A DNA stretch of 64,000 nucleotides from Halomicrobium urmianum (GTDB taxonomy: Archaea; Halobacteriota; Halobacteria; Halobacteriales; Haloarculaceae): contig NZ_CP084090.1 in assembly GCF_020217425.1 (NCBI RefSeq), positions 2,852,001 to 2,916,000 on the forward strand, in the 5' to 3' direction. Of the stretch, positions 1 through 10,094 are shown piece after piece. The position numbers and the translations under genes are program-made. The notes under the pieces are model-generated. The model saw nothing but the letters and a program-made list of their open reading frames with translations. It was not told where the DNA came from and made no database searches. The first letter of the stretch is position 1. Each line of letters begins with the position of its first letter.

Positions 1-434
1 ATGCCGAAGGCCAGCGCGCCGAAGGCGCCGTGGGTCGACGTGTGGCTGTCGCCGCAGACGATGGTCTTGCCGGGCTGGGTCAGCCCCTGCTCCGGCCCGA
101 CGACGTGGACGATGCCCTGATCGCCGGTGGTCGGGTCGAGGAAGTTGATGCCCGCGTCGCGGACGTTCTCCTCGAGCTCCGACATCATGTTCTCGGCCGC
201 GTCGTCGCCGTAGGGCCGGGACTGGTCGGCCGTCGGGACGATGTGATCGACCGTGGCCAGCGTCAGGTCGGGCCGGGCGACCTCCAGGTCGCGCTCCTGG
301 AGCATCCCGAACGCCTGCGGGCTCGTGACCTCGTGGATGAGGTGGAGCCCGACGAACAGCTGATCCTGTCCGTTGGGCAGCGTCGTCACCTTGTGTCGGT
401 CCCAGACCTTGTCGTACAGCGTGTTCTCGCTCAT
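1..434 (-). CDS. leuC: 3-isopropylmalate dehydratase large subunit (5' part only)
   Basis: First ~144 residues of the LeuC/aconitase-family subunit, which interconverts 2- and 3-isopropylmalate in leucine synthesis together with LeuD. The visible part starts [14 protein letters not shown] and contains the family motif [14 protein letters not shown] at residues ~127-140. The later cysteines that bind the 4Fe-4S cluster lie outside the window. The start codon (432-434) is only 3 nt after the ilvC stop, so it is co-transcribed with ilvBNC. The gene runs off the window edge and is not truncated by nature. Family assignment is secure; completeness cannot be judged. Confidence 0.95.
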   Translation of the reverse strand, partial: MSENTLYDKVWDRHKVTTLPNGQDQLFVGLHLIHEVTSPQAFGMLQERDLEVARPDLTLATVDHIVPTADQSRPYGDDAAENMMSELEENVRDAGINFLDPTTGDQGIVHVVGPEQGLTQPGKTIVCGDSHTSTHGAFGALAFG

Positions 435-437
435 TCG

Positions 438-1487
438 TCAGTCATCCGCGTTTACGCGCTCCTGCTCGTCCGCTGATTCGGACTCGGACTCCTCCCACGC
501 GAACAGCTCGCGCAGGCGGGCGCCGACGTCCTCGATCTCGTGGTCCTTCTCGGCGGCCCGGAGCTGGGTGTAGCTCGGACGGCCGGCCTGGTTCTCGGCG
601 ATCCACTCGCGGGCGAACTCTCCGTTCTGGACCCGCTCGAGGGTCTCCTCCATGTTCTCCCGGACGTGGTCGTCGAGGATCTCGTCGCCCTCCGTGAGGC
701 CGCCGTACTCGGCGGTGTCAGACACGGAGTCCCACATGCCGCCGAGGCCGCCCTCGTACATCAGGTCGACGATGAGCTTCAGTTCGTTGAGGCACTCGAA
801 GTAGGCCATCTCCGGGCTGTAGCCCGCGTCGACCAGCGTCTCGTAGCCGTGCTTGACGAGGCTGGTGACGCCGCCACAGAGGACGGCCTGCTCGCCGAAG
901 AGGTCCGTCTCGACCTCCTCCTTGAAGCTCGTCTCGATGACGCCGGCGCGGGTGCAACCGATGCCCTTCGCGTACGCCAGCGCCTCCTCCTTGGCACCGC
1001 CGGAGACGTCCTGGTAGACGGCGATCAGGCCGGGCGTGCCCTGGTCGCGCTCGTAGTTACGGCGCACGAGGTGGCCGGGGGACTTCGGCGCGACCATGGT
1101 CACGTCGACGTACTCCGGCGGCTCGATCTGGTTGTAGTGGATGTTGAACCCGTGGGCGAACTGCACCGTGTCGCCCTCGTCGAGTTCGGGCTCGATGGCC
1201 TCGAAGACGGCCGGCTGGACCGTGTCCGGAACCAGGATGGATACGACGTCGGCCTGCGCCGCGGCGTCGTCGGGCGTCGCGACCTCCAGGCCCGCCTCCT
1301 CGGCCTCGGCGCGCGAGGAGGAGTCCTCGCGCAGGCCCACGACCACGTCCACCCCGCTCTCGTGCAGGTTGAGTGCGTGCGCGTGGCCCTGACTGCCGTA
1401 TCCCAGCACCGCGACGGTCTTGCCGTCCAGGTGCGATCCGTCCGCGTCCTCGTCGTAGTATACCTCGGTAGTGAATTTCTCAGTCAT
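438..1487 (-). CDS. ilvC: Ketol-acid reductoisomerase
   Basis: 349 aa, the short class I length. It performs the NADPH- and Mg-dependent isomerisation/reduction of acetolactate or acetohydroxybutyrate, the second common step of Val/Ile (and Leu precursor) synthesis. The Rossmann motif GYGSQGH is at residues 29-35, followed by the acidic/Glu-rich metal domain. I chose the ATG at 1485-1487 ([14 protein letters not shown]); an upstream in-frame ATG at 1517 adds ten residues unlike the family. The start overlaps the 3' end of ilvN by 8 nt, which implies translational coupling in an ilvB-ilvN-ilvC-leuC operon. Confidence 0.97.
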   Translation of the reverse strand: MTEKFTTEVYYDEDADGSHLDGKTVAVLGYGSQGHAHALNLHESGVDVVVGLREDSSSRAEAEEAGLEVATPDDAAAQADVVSILVPDTVQPAVFEAIEPELDEGDTVQFAHGFNIHYNQIEPPEYVDVTMVAPKSPGHLVRRNYERDQGTPGLIAVYQDVSGGAKEEALAYAKGIGCTRAGVIETSFKEEVETDLFGEQAVLCGGVTSLVKHGYETLVDAGYSPEMAYFECLNELKLIVDLMYEGGLGGMWDSVSDTAEYGGLTEGDEILDDHVRENMEETLERVQNGEFAREWIAENQAGRPSYTQLRAAEKDHEIEDVGARLRELFAWEESESESADEQERVNADD

Positions 1488-2079
1488 CGTCTTGCAGTGT
1501 GTCGGCACCTCTTTCAAGTGCTACGGTTCCGCCTCGGGCGACCTCCTGGACGTCGAACTGCCGGAAGGCGTCGATGGCGGCGTCGATCTTCTGCTGGCTG
1601 CCGGTCACCTCGACGGTGATCGAGTCGGTGCTGACGTCGACCGCGGTGCCGTCGTACATCTCCGCGACGGCGTTGACGTCGTCGGGCTTCTCGCCGTCGA
1701 CCTTGATCAGCGCCAGCTCCCGGTTGGTCGACGCCGGCTCCAGCTCGCGGACCGAGATGGTCGGCACGAGCTTCTCCAGTTGCTTCTTGGCCTGGTCGAT
1801 GCCGGGCTCGGGCTCTTCGATGACGATGGTCATCCGCGCGACGTCGTCGTCCATCGTCGCGCCGACGGTCAGGCTCTCGATGTTGAACTGCCGCCGGCTG
1901 AAGAGCCCGGACACCTCGGCGAGCACGCCGGGCTCGTGTTTCACCAGCGCCGCCAGCACCGCCTGCCGCGGCTCGTGGGTGGCCTCTGCCTCCGGATCGA
2001 CGCGAATACCTTGCTCGTTACGCCGGCCCTCCGGACGCATCCGCTCGTTCGGGGCCGGTCCAGGCATGCCTCCGGTCAT
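1480..2079 (-). CDS. ilvN: Acetolactate synthase small (regulatory) subunit
   Basis: 199 aa regulatory partner of IlvB. An ACT domain lies at residues ~38-115 ([19 protein letters not shown] and the following strand/helix repeat), which in this family binds valine for feedback inhibition. The C-terminal ACT-like half contains ELALIKV and the final domain. The first ~35 residues are a charged extension common in haloarchaea, and the exact start could lie at an internal Met. The gene sits between ilvB (1 nt gap) and ilvC (8 nt overlap), so the three form one transcription unit. Confidence 0.95.
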   Translation of the reverse strand: MTGGMPGPAPNERMRPEGRRNEQGIRVDPEAEATHEPRQAVLAALVKHEPGVLAEVSGLFSRRQFNIESLTVGATMDDDVARMTIVIEEPEPGIDQAKKQLEKLVPTISVRELEPASTNRELALIKVDGEKPDDVNAVAEMYDGTAVDVSTDSITVEVTGSQQKIDAAIDAFRQFDVQEVARGGTVALERGADTLQDDD

Positions 2080-2080
2080 A

Positions 2081-3853
2081 TCAGATCATCTCCAGGTGGT
2101 CCTCGTTCAGCGCGAACAGTCCGTTGTCGCCGCCGCTGGGCACCATCGGGAAGACGTTCTCCTCGGGGTCGATGATGGCGTCGACGACCGACGGGCCGTC
2201 GTACTCGCGGGCGGCCTCGATCGTCTCCTCGACGTCGTCGTAGTCCTCCAGACGGAAGCCCCGCGCCCCGAAGGCCTCCGCGAGCTTGTCGAACTCGGGG
2301 ACCCACGGGTACTCCGAGGCCATCCGCCGGCCCTCAAAGAAGCCGTCCTGCCACTGGCGGACCATCCCGACCGCCTCGTTGTTCAGGACGACGTAGGTGA
2401 TGTCCAGGTTCTCACGCACCGCGACGGACAGCTCCTGGACGGTCATCAGGAACGAGCCGTCGCCGTCGAAGCAGACGACCTCCTGATCGGGCGCGGCTAT
2501 CTTGGCGCCGATCGCCGAGGGCACGCCGTAGCCCATCGTCCCCAGCCCGTGGCTGGAGACCCAGGTGCGGGGCTCAGTGAACGTCCAGAACTGGGAGGCC
2601 CACATCTGGTGTTGTCCGACGCCGGTCGTGACGATGGCGTCGTCGTCCGCCTGCTCCGAGAACCGCTCGACCACGTACTGGGGCTTGAGCGGCTCGTCGT
2701 CCGGCGTGTCGTACGCCATCGGGTACTCCTCTTTCCAGGTCCGGCACTGCTCGCGCCACTCGTCGGCGTCCGGCTCGGCCGGCATGGCGTCGTACAGCTG
2801 CCGGAGGACGGCCTTCGCGTCCCCGATCAGCGGATAGTCCGCGTGGATGTTCTTGCTGATCTCCGCGGGGTCGACGTCGACGTGGATGACGTCCGCGTCG
2901 GGCGCGAAGGAGTCGACGCCGCCGGTCAGGCGGTCGTCGAAGCGCGTCCCGATGGCCAGCATGCAGTCGGTGTTCGTGATGGCCATGTTGGCGTAGCCGG
3001 TGCCGTGCATGCCGGCCCACTCCAGGGACAGCTCGTGGTCCTCCGGGAAGGAACCGATCCCGGGCATCGTCGTGACGACCGGAATCTCGTACTCCTTCGC
3101 GAAGTCCCGCAGTTCGTCCGACGCCTCGGCTTTGATCACGCCGCCCCCGGAGAGGATCAGCGGGCGGTCGGCCTCGGCCAGCACGTCGGCGGCTTCCTGG
3201 ACGTTCGCGTCGTCGGCCTCCTCCGCCGGGTGGTAGGTGTCCGGCGCTTTCGGCTCGCCGGGCTCGACGTCGGTCTCGCCCTGGGTGACGTCTTTCGGGA
3301 GGTCGACCAGCGTCGGCCCCTGGCGGCCCTCGTCGGCCAGGGCGAACGCCTCACCGACGTCGTCGCCGACGGTGTCGGCGTCGCCGGCGAAGTAGCTGTG
3401 TTTGGTGACGGGCTGGGTGATGCCCACCGTGTCCGTCTCCTGGAAGGCGTCGTTGCCGACGAGGTCCGTCGCCACCTGCCCGGTCAGCGCGATGACCGGA
3501 TCGGAGTCCATGTTGGCGTCGGCCAGGCCCGTCACGAGGTTCGTCGCGCCGGGGCCCGAAGTGGCGAAGCAGACGCCGGGCTCGCCGGAGACGATGCCGT
3601 AGGCGTCCGCCGCGTGGGATGCCCCCTGTTCGTGGGCCATCGTCACGTGGTCGATCTCGGAGTCGTACAGCGCGTCGTAGACGGGCATGATCGCCCCGCC
3701 CTGGACGCCGAAGACGTACTCGGCTCCGGCGTTCTCCAGGGCGCGGACGACGGACTGCGCGCCCGTCGTAACGGGTGCCTGCTCCGCGGCGCTGTCCGCG
3801 TCCTCGGCGGCCTCGTCTGCCTCCTCCGAGGGAACTGACGCTCGTTCGCTCAT
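2081..3853 (-). CDS. ilvB: Acetolactate synthase large (catalytic) subunit
   Basis: 590 aa ThDP-dependent enzyme that condenses pyruvate with pyruvate or 2-oxobutyrate, the first common step to Val/Leu/Ile. The ThDP-activating glutamate is in MAHEQGASHAADAYG (E75), and the GDG...NN cofactor motif is at ~462-490 (FDGDGSF ... VVLNNEAVGM). The first ~28 residues are an acidic, alanine-rich haloarchaeal extension. The start ATG at 3851-3853 overlaps the stop of a 19-codon leader ORF as ATGA, supporting this start. Expression is probably controlled at the palindrome upstream (3968-3989). Confidence 0.97.
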   Translation of the reverse strand: MSERASVPSEEADEAAEDADSAAEQAPVTTGAQSVVRALENAGAEYVFGVQGGAIMPVYDALYDSEIDHVTMAHEQGASHAADAYGIVSGEPGVCFATSGPGATNLVTGLADANMDSDPVIALTGQVATDLVGNDAFQETDTVGITQPVTKHSYFAGDADTVGDDVGEAFALADEGRQGPTLVDLPKDVTQGETDVEPGEPKAPDTYHPAEEADDANVQEAADVLAEADRPLILSGGGVIKAEASDELRDFAKEYEIPVVTTMPGIGSFPEDHELSLEWAGMHGTGYANMAITNTDCMLAIGTRFDDRLTGGVDSFAPDADVIHVDVDPAEISKNIHADYPLIGDAKAVLRQLYDAMPAEPDADEWREQCRTWKEEYPMAYDTPDDEPLKPQYVVERFSEQADDDAIVTTGVGQHQMWASQFWTFTEPRTWVSSHGLGTMGYGVPSAIGAKIAAPDQEVVCFDGDGSFLMTVQELSVAVRENLDITYVVLNNEAVGMVRQWQDGFFEGRRMASEYPWVPEFDKLAEAFGARGFRLEDYDDVEETIEAAREYDGPSVVDAIIDPEENVFPMVPSGGDNGLFALNEDHLEMI

Positions 3854-3909
3854 GCCGTCTCACCTCGCTGGCGATACTGCGGTCGTGCCGTCTGTGTATA
3901 CTGGTGCAT
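3850..3909 (-). CDS. Candidate 19-residue leader peptide of the ilv operon
   Basis: A short frame MHQYTQTARPQYRQRGETA that ends with a TGA overlapping the ilvB ATG (ATGA). Its ATG lies ~70 nt downstream of the TATA-like box at 3976-3981, so it would fall inside the ilvB mRNA. The peptide is Gln/Arg/Tyr/Thr-rich and has no Leu, Ile or Val, which argues against classical attenuation by the end products. It may serve translational coupling. I cannot show that it is translated. Confidence 0.4.
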   Translation of the reverse strand: MHQYTQTARPQYRQRGETA

Positions 3910-3967
3910 GGTTGGTGTCCTGTGATGGTCGAAGTCCGATCCGACGGTCGCTGGAGTGACGGGTGCT

Positions 3968-3989
3968 GTAGGGGCTATACCGCCCCTAC
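3968..3989 (-). promoter_or_regulatory. Palindrome over a TATA-like box upstream of ilvB
   Basis: A perfect 8-bp inverted repeat, GTAGGGGC - TATACC - GCCCCTAC, whose 6-nt centre reads GGTATA on the minus strand. It lies ~60 bp before the leader ORF and 115 bp before ilvB. The arrangement fits an operator that would block TBP/TFB access when a repressor binds. The rest of the 4250-3910 gap holds no gene that I can support. Confidence 0.5.
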
Positions 3990-4250
3990 AATACGTACGA
4001 GAAGGGCGAGTGCGCGGCTGCCGACGGGACGAACCCGGGTAGCAGCGCGCGCCGTCATCACGTCGAGACTCTGACTCGCACCGATAATAAGGTTTCCGTG
4101 AGACGGTCTGCCGAACTGACGCGAGAGAGCTGCGACGACTCTCTCCACGCACACCTGCGCCCGCGTCGCCGGAGGCGCCGCTCGCGGTGCCTGCGACCGC
4201 ACGCGATACGCGCGGCTTCCGGACCGTGCGAACCGGACGTGGGAGCACGG

Positions 4251-5475
<1,225 letters not shown>

Positions 5476-5500
5476 AGTCACCCGAATGACTGGTTCCCTC

Positions 5501-5509
5501 GTAGTTAAA
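5501..5509 (-). promoter_or_regulatory. TATA box of leuA
   Basis: Minus-strand TTTAACTAC, 26-34 nt upstream of the leuA ATG at 5473-5475, the normal distance for a leaderless haloarchaeal transcript. It supports that ATG as the intended start. Confidence 0.5.
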
Positions 5510-5663
5510 GGTGTCTATCGGTGCGGCGCCGTGACAGCTGTTGGCAGTGCGAGCTGCAGACGCCGGTCGTCGCCCGGTCGGGAGAACGCCAGGGGAGGAC
5601 GTCACGGGCCGCTGAATGCAGTCGAAGCGAGGATTTTTCTCGGTCGACAGTGAGTACCCGCGT

Positions 5664-5963
5664 ATGTCCGACTTCGAGGGGTTGGATCTGCAGGCGGTGG
5701 AGGACAGGATCGACGAGGGCGACGGCGTCTGCGACCGGATCGTGCTGGGCGTGCTCGACGGATCGACACAGCCCGAGGAGTGGCTCGAAGCGATCGCGAC
5801 CGGCGCCACCCTCGTGTTGAACGTCGAGGGCGACCTCAACGAGCTGGCCGCCGGCTTCGCGCGGGACGTCCGCGACGAGGGCGGCGAGCTGATGCACTTC
5901 CGCGGGTTCCTGATCGCGACGCCGCCTGGCGTCGAGATCGACGCCGACAGGCTGGGCGACTGA
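5664..5963 (+). CDS. Conserved haloarchaeal protein, DUF5779-like
   Basis: 99 aa acidic soluble protein. It begins MSDFEGLDLQAVEDRI and contains IVLGVLDGSTQPEEWLEAIATG and LNELAAGFARDVRDEGGEL. The pattern recalls the small haloarchaeal family DUF5779, whose function is unknown to me. The start was placed at the ATG 5664 because the upstream in-frame extension is basic and unlike the rest. It stands alone, convergent with the VOC gene. Confidence 0.7.
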   Translation: MSDFEGLDLQAVEDRIDEGDGVCDRIVLGVLDGSTQPEEWLEAIATGATLVLNVEGDLNELAAGFARDVRDEGGELMHFRGFLIATPPGVEIDADRLGD

Positions 5964-5990
5964 ACGGCCCCGTCCGGACGAAGCCGCCGA

Positions 5991-6707
5991 TCACGCACAG
6001 AGCGTCAGGTAGTGGCCGTCGGGGTCCCGAATCCGGACGCCGTCGTCAGTCTCCCAGACGGCGAGGGCGTCCCCGCGGACCTGATCGGCCAGTTCTGCGG
6101 GCTCGTCGGCCGCGATGCCCCAGTCGACGTGAACGCCGCCGCGCGCGTCGGCCAGGCCGAGGTGGGGTTCCCACAGTTCCAGGTCCACGTCGCCGGCCGT
6201 CAGGCGGACGCGGCGACGCCGGTCGCCGCGGTCGATCACGTCGCACCCCAGCGCCGAGTAGAAGGCCGTCGCCGCGTCGAGGTCCTCGACCTCCAGCACG
6301 ACCTCGAACAGGCTGGTGATGCCGCCCTCGCCGCCCGCGCCGCTCCCGTCGCCGTCAGTCCCGGCGTCGTCCGCCTCGCCGAGTTCGACGCAGTTGCCGT
6401 CGGGGTCGTACAGGTACAGCGAGCGCGCATCGCCGAAGCGGTGTTCCGTCAGGTCGAACGGACCGTCGAGTCGCTCGTACCAGTCGTCGTACGCCGAGGC
6501 GGGGACCGAGAGGGCGTAGTGGACGTGCAAGCCGCCCCGCGGAACCGCACCGGGCGCCCTGAGGCGGAGGCGCGCCTCGCCCGTCGGGTAGACTACCTCG
6601 TCGTCGGACTCGCGCTCGGGTTCCAGCCCGAGGTGGGTCTCGTAGAAGGACCGCGCCCGGTCGAGGTACTTCGCTTCCAGGGTCAGCCAGCGCGGGCGGC
6701 CGAGCAT
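5991..6707 (-). CDS. Tandem VOC-domain protein (glyoxalase/dioxygenase fold)
   Basis: 238 aa with two vicinal-oxygen-chelate domains, residues ~3-112 and ~132-238, joined by a Gly/Asp/Ala-rich linker (~113-130). Each repeat shows the beta-alpha-beta pattern with DPDGNCVELGE in the first and DPDGHYLTLCA in the second. Candidate metal ligands are the His of HVHYAL and the Glu of CVELGE in domain 1, and HVDWGI in domain 2. Two fused VOC modules are typical of extradiol dioxygenase-like and glyoxalase-like proteins. The substrate is unknown. Confidence 0.85.
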   Translation of the reverse strand: MLGRPRWLTLEAKYLDRARSFYETHLGLEPERESDDEVVYPTGEARLRLRAPGAVPRGGLHVHYALSVPASAYDDWYERLDGPFDLTEHRFGDARSLYLYDPDGNCVELGEADDAGTDGDGSGAGGEGGITSLFEVVLEVEDLDAATAFYSALGCDVIDRGDRRRRVRLTAGDVDLELWEPHLGLADARGGVHVDWGIAADEPAELADQVRGDALAVWETDDGVRIRDPDGHYLTLCA

Positions 6708-6837
6708 GGCGGGGGTTCGCCCGGCGGTCGGAAAGGCGTTCGGCCAGCGGGCAGCAAGTCGTTCGCCCGGCGTCGAGCAGCGGGTGAGACGCTGTGCTGG
6801 TATCCGTTTTATGGGACCGTCGGCCGTACGTCGTGAT

Positions 6838-7518
6838 ATGGCTATGAAAGGTTCCGGCCGGGCGAGGAACTGGCAGGAGATCGACCGCTGGGACGGGGGC
6901 GTGGGCTGGATCGCCTACCCGGAGGAGGCGATGCAGCGGGCCAGCCACGCGCTGGCCGTCGACGGCGAGGTGTGGGTCGTGGACCCGGTCGACGCCCCGG
7001 GACTGGACGACCTGCTGGCGGAGTTCGGCGAGGTGGCCGGCGTCGTCGTCCTCCTCGACCGACACACGCGCGACGCGGGCGCTGTCGCCCGGCGCCACGG
7101 GGTCTCCGTTCACGTCCCCCACTGGATGACCGGGGTTCAGGGCGACATCGGCGCGCCCGTCGAGCGGGTCCGCACGGAACTGGGGTCGACGGGCTACGGC
7201 GTCCACAAGATCGTGGACAACCCCGTCTGGCAGGAGGCGGCGCTGTACGGCGAGGACACCGGTACCCTCGTGGTCCCGGAGTCGGTCGGCACGGCCGACT
7301 TCTTCCTGGCCGGTGACGAGCGCCTCGGCGTCCACCCCGCGCTCCGGCTGTTCCCGCCGAAGCGGCTGGGCCGGCTCTCCCCCGAGCGGATCTACGTGGG
7401 CCACGGGACCGGCATCGACGAGGGTGCGACGGAGGCGCTCGACGACGCCCTGAAGCACGCCCGGTCGCGGGCGCCGTCGCTGTACGCCGAGACGGTCCGG
7501 GAGTACCTGCTGTCCTGA
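6838..7518 (+). CDS. MBL-fold-like protein with degenerate metal motif
   Basis: 226 aa. It resembles haloarchaeal metallo-beta-lactamase-superfamily-like proteins: early strands (GEVWVVDPVDAPGLDDLL), then VVVLLDRHTRDAGAVARRHG where HxHxDH would be expected, and a late IYVGHGTGI. Only one His of the HxHxDH motif is kept, so hydrolase activity is doubtful. The start is ATG 6838 (MAMKGSGRARNW); the longer frame upstream is intergenic in composition. It stands ~100 bp before the next gene on the same strand. Confidence 0.6.
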   Translation: MAMKGSGRARNWQEIDRWDGGVGWIAYPEEAMQRASHALAVDGEVWVVDPVDAPGLDDLLAEFGEVAGVVVLLDRHTRDAGAVARRHGVSVHVPHWMTGVQGDIGAPVERVRTELGSTGYGVHKIVDNPVWQEAALYGEDTGTLVVPESVGTADFFLAGDERLGVHPALRLFPPKRLGRLSPERIYVGHGTGIDEGATEALDDALKHARSRAPSLYAETVREYLLS

Positions 7519-7614
7519 GCGCCCGCGGTCGAGCGCTCCGCAGTCGAGCGGTGGCGCCGCACTGCCGGGCGGTACGACGAAGGTCGGCTCCGGCGACGCT
7601 ATTATGCTCCGGCA

Positions 7615-8040
7615 GTGCGAACAGTCGTCGTGGTCTACGCGACGCGCGGCCTCGTCGACACGCTGCTGCGGATGGCCAGTGACGCGGACCCGGAGTCCGT
7701 GACGATCCCGGTGGCCGTCACGCGCGCCGGTGAACTCCCCGACGCCGGCCTTCAGGACGACGTTCCCGTGTTCACGCACTTCTACATGCCCGGGGCGGGG
7801 AACTCGGTCGGGGCCGTCTTCGGGATGGACCTGGGAACGCCGGCCGGCCAGACGCAGGGCCGGTTCGTCTCCCACCCGTCGGGTCACCTCGGCGTCACCG
7901 AGGAGGACGACCTCCACGAGGTGGTGTTCGTCGCGGCCCCGCCGTGGGACGGCGACGCGTTCGCCGCGTTCGATCGACGGGGCCGCGAGCGCGACCTGAC
8001 GGTCCTGGACGTCGAACCGCCGGAAGAAGCCATCGAGTAG
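7615..8040 (+). CDS. Conserved haloarchaeal protein of unknown function
   Basis: 141 aa acidic protein starting from GTG at 7615 (MRTVVVVYATRGLVDTLLRMASD). An ATG at 7604 is out of frame. No transmembrane segment, signal peptide or catalytic motif that I recognise. Conserved-looking parts are VPVFTHFYMPGAGNSVGAVFGMD and DDLHEVVFVAAPPWDGDAF. It follows the MBL-like gene on the same strand by ~97 nt, so co-transcription is possible but not shown. Confidence 0.6.
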   Translation: MRTVVVVYATRGLVDTLLRMASDADPESVTIPVAVTRAGELPDAGLQDDVPVFTHFYMPGAGNSVGAVFGMDLGTPAGQTQGRFVSHPSGHLGVTEEDDLHEVVFVAAPPWDGDAFAAFDRRGRERDLTVLDVEPPEEAIE

Positions 8041-8078
8041 CGAGCGCGCCGGGCCCGGACGATCGACGCGGAGCCGAC

Positions 8079-8288
8079 TTACTCGAGGTAACCCAGGTCG
8101 CGCAGTTGATCGGCGATATCCTGGAACTCCGCCTCGGTCAGTTCGCCCTCCTCCTCGTGCTTGATGACGATCGATCGCAGCAGGAACCGCACGAGGTCGC
8201 TCGTGGACGAGAAGCTCGTCCCCTCGATCGTCTCCTCGACCCGGTCCGCGAGGTCCTTCGGGATGGAAACGGTCGTGTAGTCGGCCAT
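8079..8288 (-). CDS. Ribbon-helix-helix (CopG/Arc-type) DNA-binding protein
   Basis: 69 aa. It has the RHH signature: an N-terminal strand YTTVSIPKDLADRVEETI followed by two helices (SSTSDLVRFLLRSIVIKHEEE). The C-terminal acidic tail ELTEAEFQDIADQLRDLGYLE may mediate oligomerisation or partner contact. Such proteins act as dimeric repressors or antitoxin-like factors, but no toxin partner is adjacent. The target is unknown. Confidence 0.85.
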   Translation of the reverse strand: MADYTTVSIPKDLADRVEETIEGTSFSSTSDLVRFLLRSIVIKHEEEGELTEAEFQDIADQLRDLGYLE

Positions 8289-8348
8289 GGACCCGCTTTG
8301 GAAGCCTCCCGGATAGGCGTTCCGGGCCCGCGAGACGGGACCGTGCCG

Positions 8349-8600
8349 TCAGTCCCGTCCCGGGCGCGTCGGCTCGTCGGCCGTCGTGTCGAACTGGCCC
8401 ATCTGGGCCGCACTTTCGGGGGAGAACGTCAGCGGCGCGCCAGCACCGCGGGCGAGCGCGCTCGCCTCGTCAGCCGCGGGCGCGTGAGCCGCCGTCTGTC
8501 GGCCGTCGGCGGTCGACTGTCGGTCGCTGGTGGTAGACTGTCGTTCGTCGGCGTCGGTCGGTCGCGCGTCAGTGAGCGGTTCGGTGTTCGTCGTAGACAT
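8349..8600 (-). CDS. Small acidic protein, unknown
   Basis: 83 aa (MSTTNTEPLTDARPTDADE...), rich in Thr, Asp, Ala and Glu and low-complexity in its first half (repeated DRQST/DGRQT). The C-terminal half LTFSPESAAQMGQFDTT looks more ordered. It lies ~100 bp downstream of an AT-rich stretch (8690-8715, minus-strand TTTATTATATTC) that could be its TATA box. A basic alternative frame over the same DNA (through 8680) is less haloarchaeal in composition. No recognised family. Confidence 0.5.
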   Translation of the reverse strand: MSTTNTEPLTDARPTDADERQSTTSDRQSTADGRQTAAHAPAADEASALARGAGAPLTFSPESAAQMGQFDTTADEPTRPGRD

Positions 8601-8750
8601 GGTCGTGGCGTCGTCGGTGGCGGTCGTCTGGCTGTGCGTCCCCGTCTGCGCGCGCGTTTCGTCGGTACGTGCATCGCAGCTATTCGGTCGGAATAGAATA
8701 TAATAAAAGTTAATGAAGGCATGTGAACGACCGCCAAGCGTCGGCGCCGC

Positions 8751-9926
8751 TCAGACGACGAGTTCCATCGGGTAGTCGGTGAGGTTCTCGTAGCCGTCCT
8801 CGGTGACGACGACGAGGTCCTCCAGTCGGAGCCCGCCGACATCGGGGTCGTACAGGCCCGGTTCGATGGTGATGACGTGGCCCGGTTCCAGTTCGCCACC
8901 GTTGGGGCCGACCCGCGGCAGTTCGTGGACGTCCAGGCCGACGCCGTGGCCGGTGCTGTGGATGAAGCCCGTCTCGGTCGACTCGTCGGACCGCAGCGTC
9001 GGCAGGCCGGCCGCCTCGTAGACGTCGCAGACGGCGTCGTGGACGTCGGCACCCGTCACGCCGGGCCCGACCGCGTCCAGGGCCGCCCCGTGGGCCTCGG
9101 CGGTGAGATCGTACCACTCGCGGACGGTCTCGGACGGCTCGCCGACGACGAACGTCCGGGTCATGTCACCGTGATACTTCGTCTCCTTGTCCCGCGGGAA
9201 GATGTCGACGACGACTGGATCGCCGGCCGTCAGCGGTCCGCTCCCCCTGTCGTGCGGGTCGGCAGCGTCGCTGCCGCAGGCGACGATGGTGTCGTCCAGT
9301 GCGCACCCCTCCCGAAGGAGCGTCACCTCGATCTCTTCCTTGACGCGCTCGCTGGTGAGGGGTTCGCCGTCGAGTTCGAGCGTCCCGTCCGCGGCGACGT
9401 CGGCGTCGCGAAGCGCCCGCTCGGCCGCGACCATGGCCTTCTCGTTGGCCGCCTGCGCGTCCCGGATCAGTTCCACCTCGTCCTCGGTCTTCGTCGCGCG
9501 GACCTCCGTGACGGCGCTGTCCTCGTCGGGTTCGACGGCGACGCCCCGGGCGCGAACGCCGTCGGCCGTCGCGACGGGGAACCGCGGCGGGACGGCCACG
9601 GAGTCGACGTCGTAGGCGTCGAGGAAGTCCGCGAGGACGTGCCACACCGCCTCGCGCCGGCCGTGTTCCTCGGTCTTCGCCTCGTAGTCATAGTCGACGT
9701 ACCGCTCGACGCTCTCGGCGCGGGCCTCCCGCGTGGCGCGGCCGTACTCCAGGCTGCGCGAGAACAGGAGGTGGACCTCGCCGTCGTAGAGCGTGACGAA
9801 GGGGTCGGGCGCGTCGAACCCCGAGAGGTAGTACTGATCGGCGTCCTCGGAGTCGGCGTCGATCAGGTAGCCGTCGAGGCCCTGTTCGTCGAGGTACGCG
9901 TCGAGGTCCGAGAAGTCCGGGTCCAT
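8751..9926 (-). CDS. pepQ: M24-family Xaa-Pro aminopeptidase/dipeptidase
   Basis: 391 aa: an N-terminal creatinase-like domain (~1-140) and a C-terminal pita-bread metallopeptidase domain. Metal-binding motifs are [21 protein letters not shown] (two Asp), [14 protein letters not shown] (His) and EPGLY plus a late Glu. Such enzymes cleave X-Pro bonds in cytosolic peptide turnover. The start is the ATG at 9924-9926 ([15 protein letters not shown]); the upstream frame lacks family similarity. The gene symbol is by family only; specificity (prolidase or aminopeptidase P) cannot be fixed. Confidence 0.85.
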   Translation of the reverse strand: MDPDFSDLDAYLDEQGLDGYLIDADSEDADQYYLSGFDAPDPFVTLYDGEVHLLFSRSLEYGRATREARAESVERYVDYDYEAKTEEHGRREAVWHVLADFLDAYDVDSVAVPPRFPVATADGVRARGVAVEPDEDSAVTEVRATKTEDEVELIRDAQAANEKAMVAAERALRDADVAADGTLELDGEPLTSERVKEEIEVTLLREGCALDDTIVACGSDAADPHDRGSGPLTAGDPVVVDIFPRDKETKYHGDMTRTFVVGEPSETVREWYDLTAEAHGAALDAVGPGVTGADVHDAVCDVYEAAGLPTLRSDESTETGFIHSTGHGVGLDVHELPRVGPNGGELEPGHVITIEPGLYDPDVGGLRLEDLVVVTEDGYENLTDYPMELVV

Positions 9927-10006
9927 ACCGCGTGGTGAGGACGCCACGGCCTTAGTCCCTGACTTCGCGGCGACCGGCGCTCCGGCCGTTCCGGCGACCG
10001 ACCGTC

Positions 10007-10094
10007 GCTATAGCAGAAATTGAACGCACTGACACACTCGAGGGGCACACGGGGAGCCCCTCGATGGGTAAATAGTTTCAATTTCTACGATAGC
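10007..10094. repeat. Nested inverted repeat at the 3' end of the DoxX-like gene
   Basis: Outer arms 10007-10025 and 10075-10094 are near-perfect inverted copies (GCTATAGCAGAAATTGAAC against GCTATCGTAGAAATTGAAAC). The right arm holds the gene's last codons and stop. Inside is a second hairpin, CGAGGGGC...GCCCCTCG (~10039-10063). It probably acts as a terminator, but the outer arms exceed what termination needs. Confidence 0.7.

Noticed and set aside
1499-3838. 779-aa open frame on the plus strand opposite ilvB/ilvN
   Set aside because: Antisense shadow caused by high GC; no domain similarity and basic/hydrophobic bias, while the minus strand encodes clear IlvB and IlvN.
3910-4250. Riboswitch or T-box before ilvB
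   Set aside because: No recognisable conserved riboswitch core; only the short palindrome stands out.
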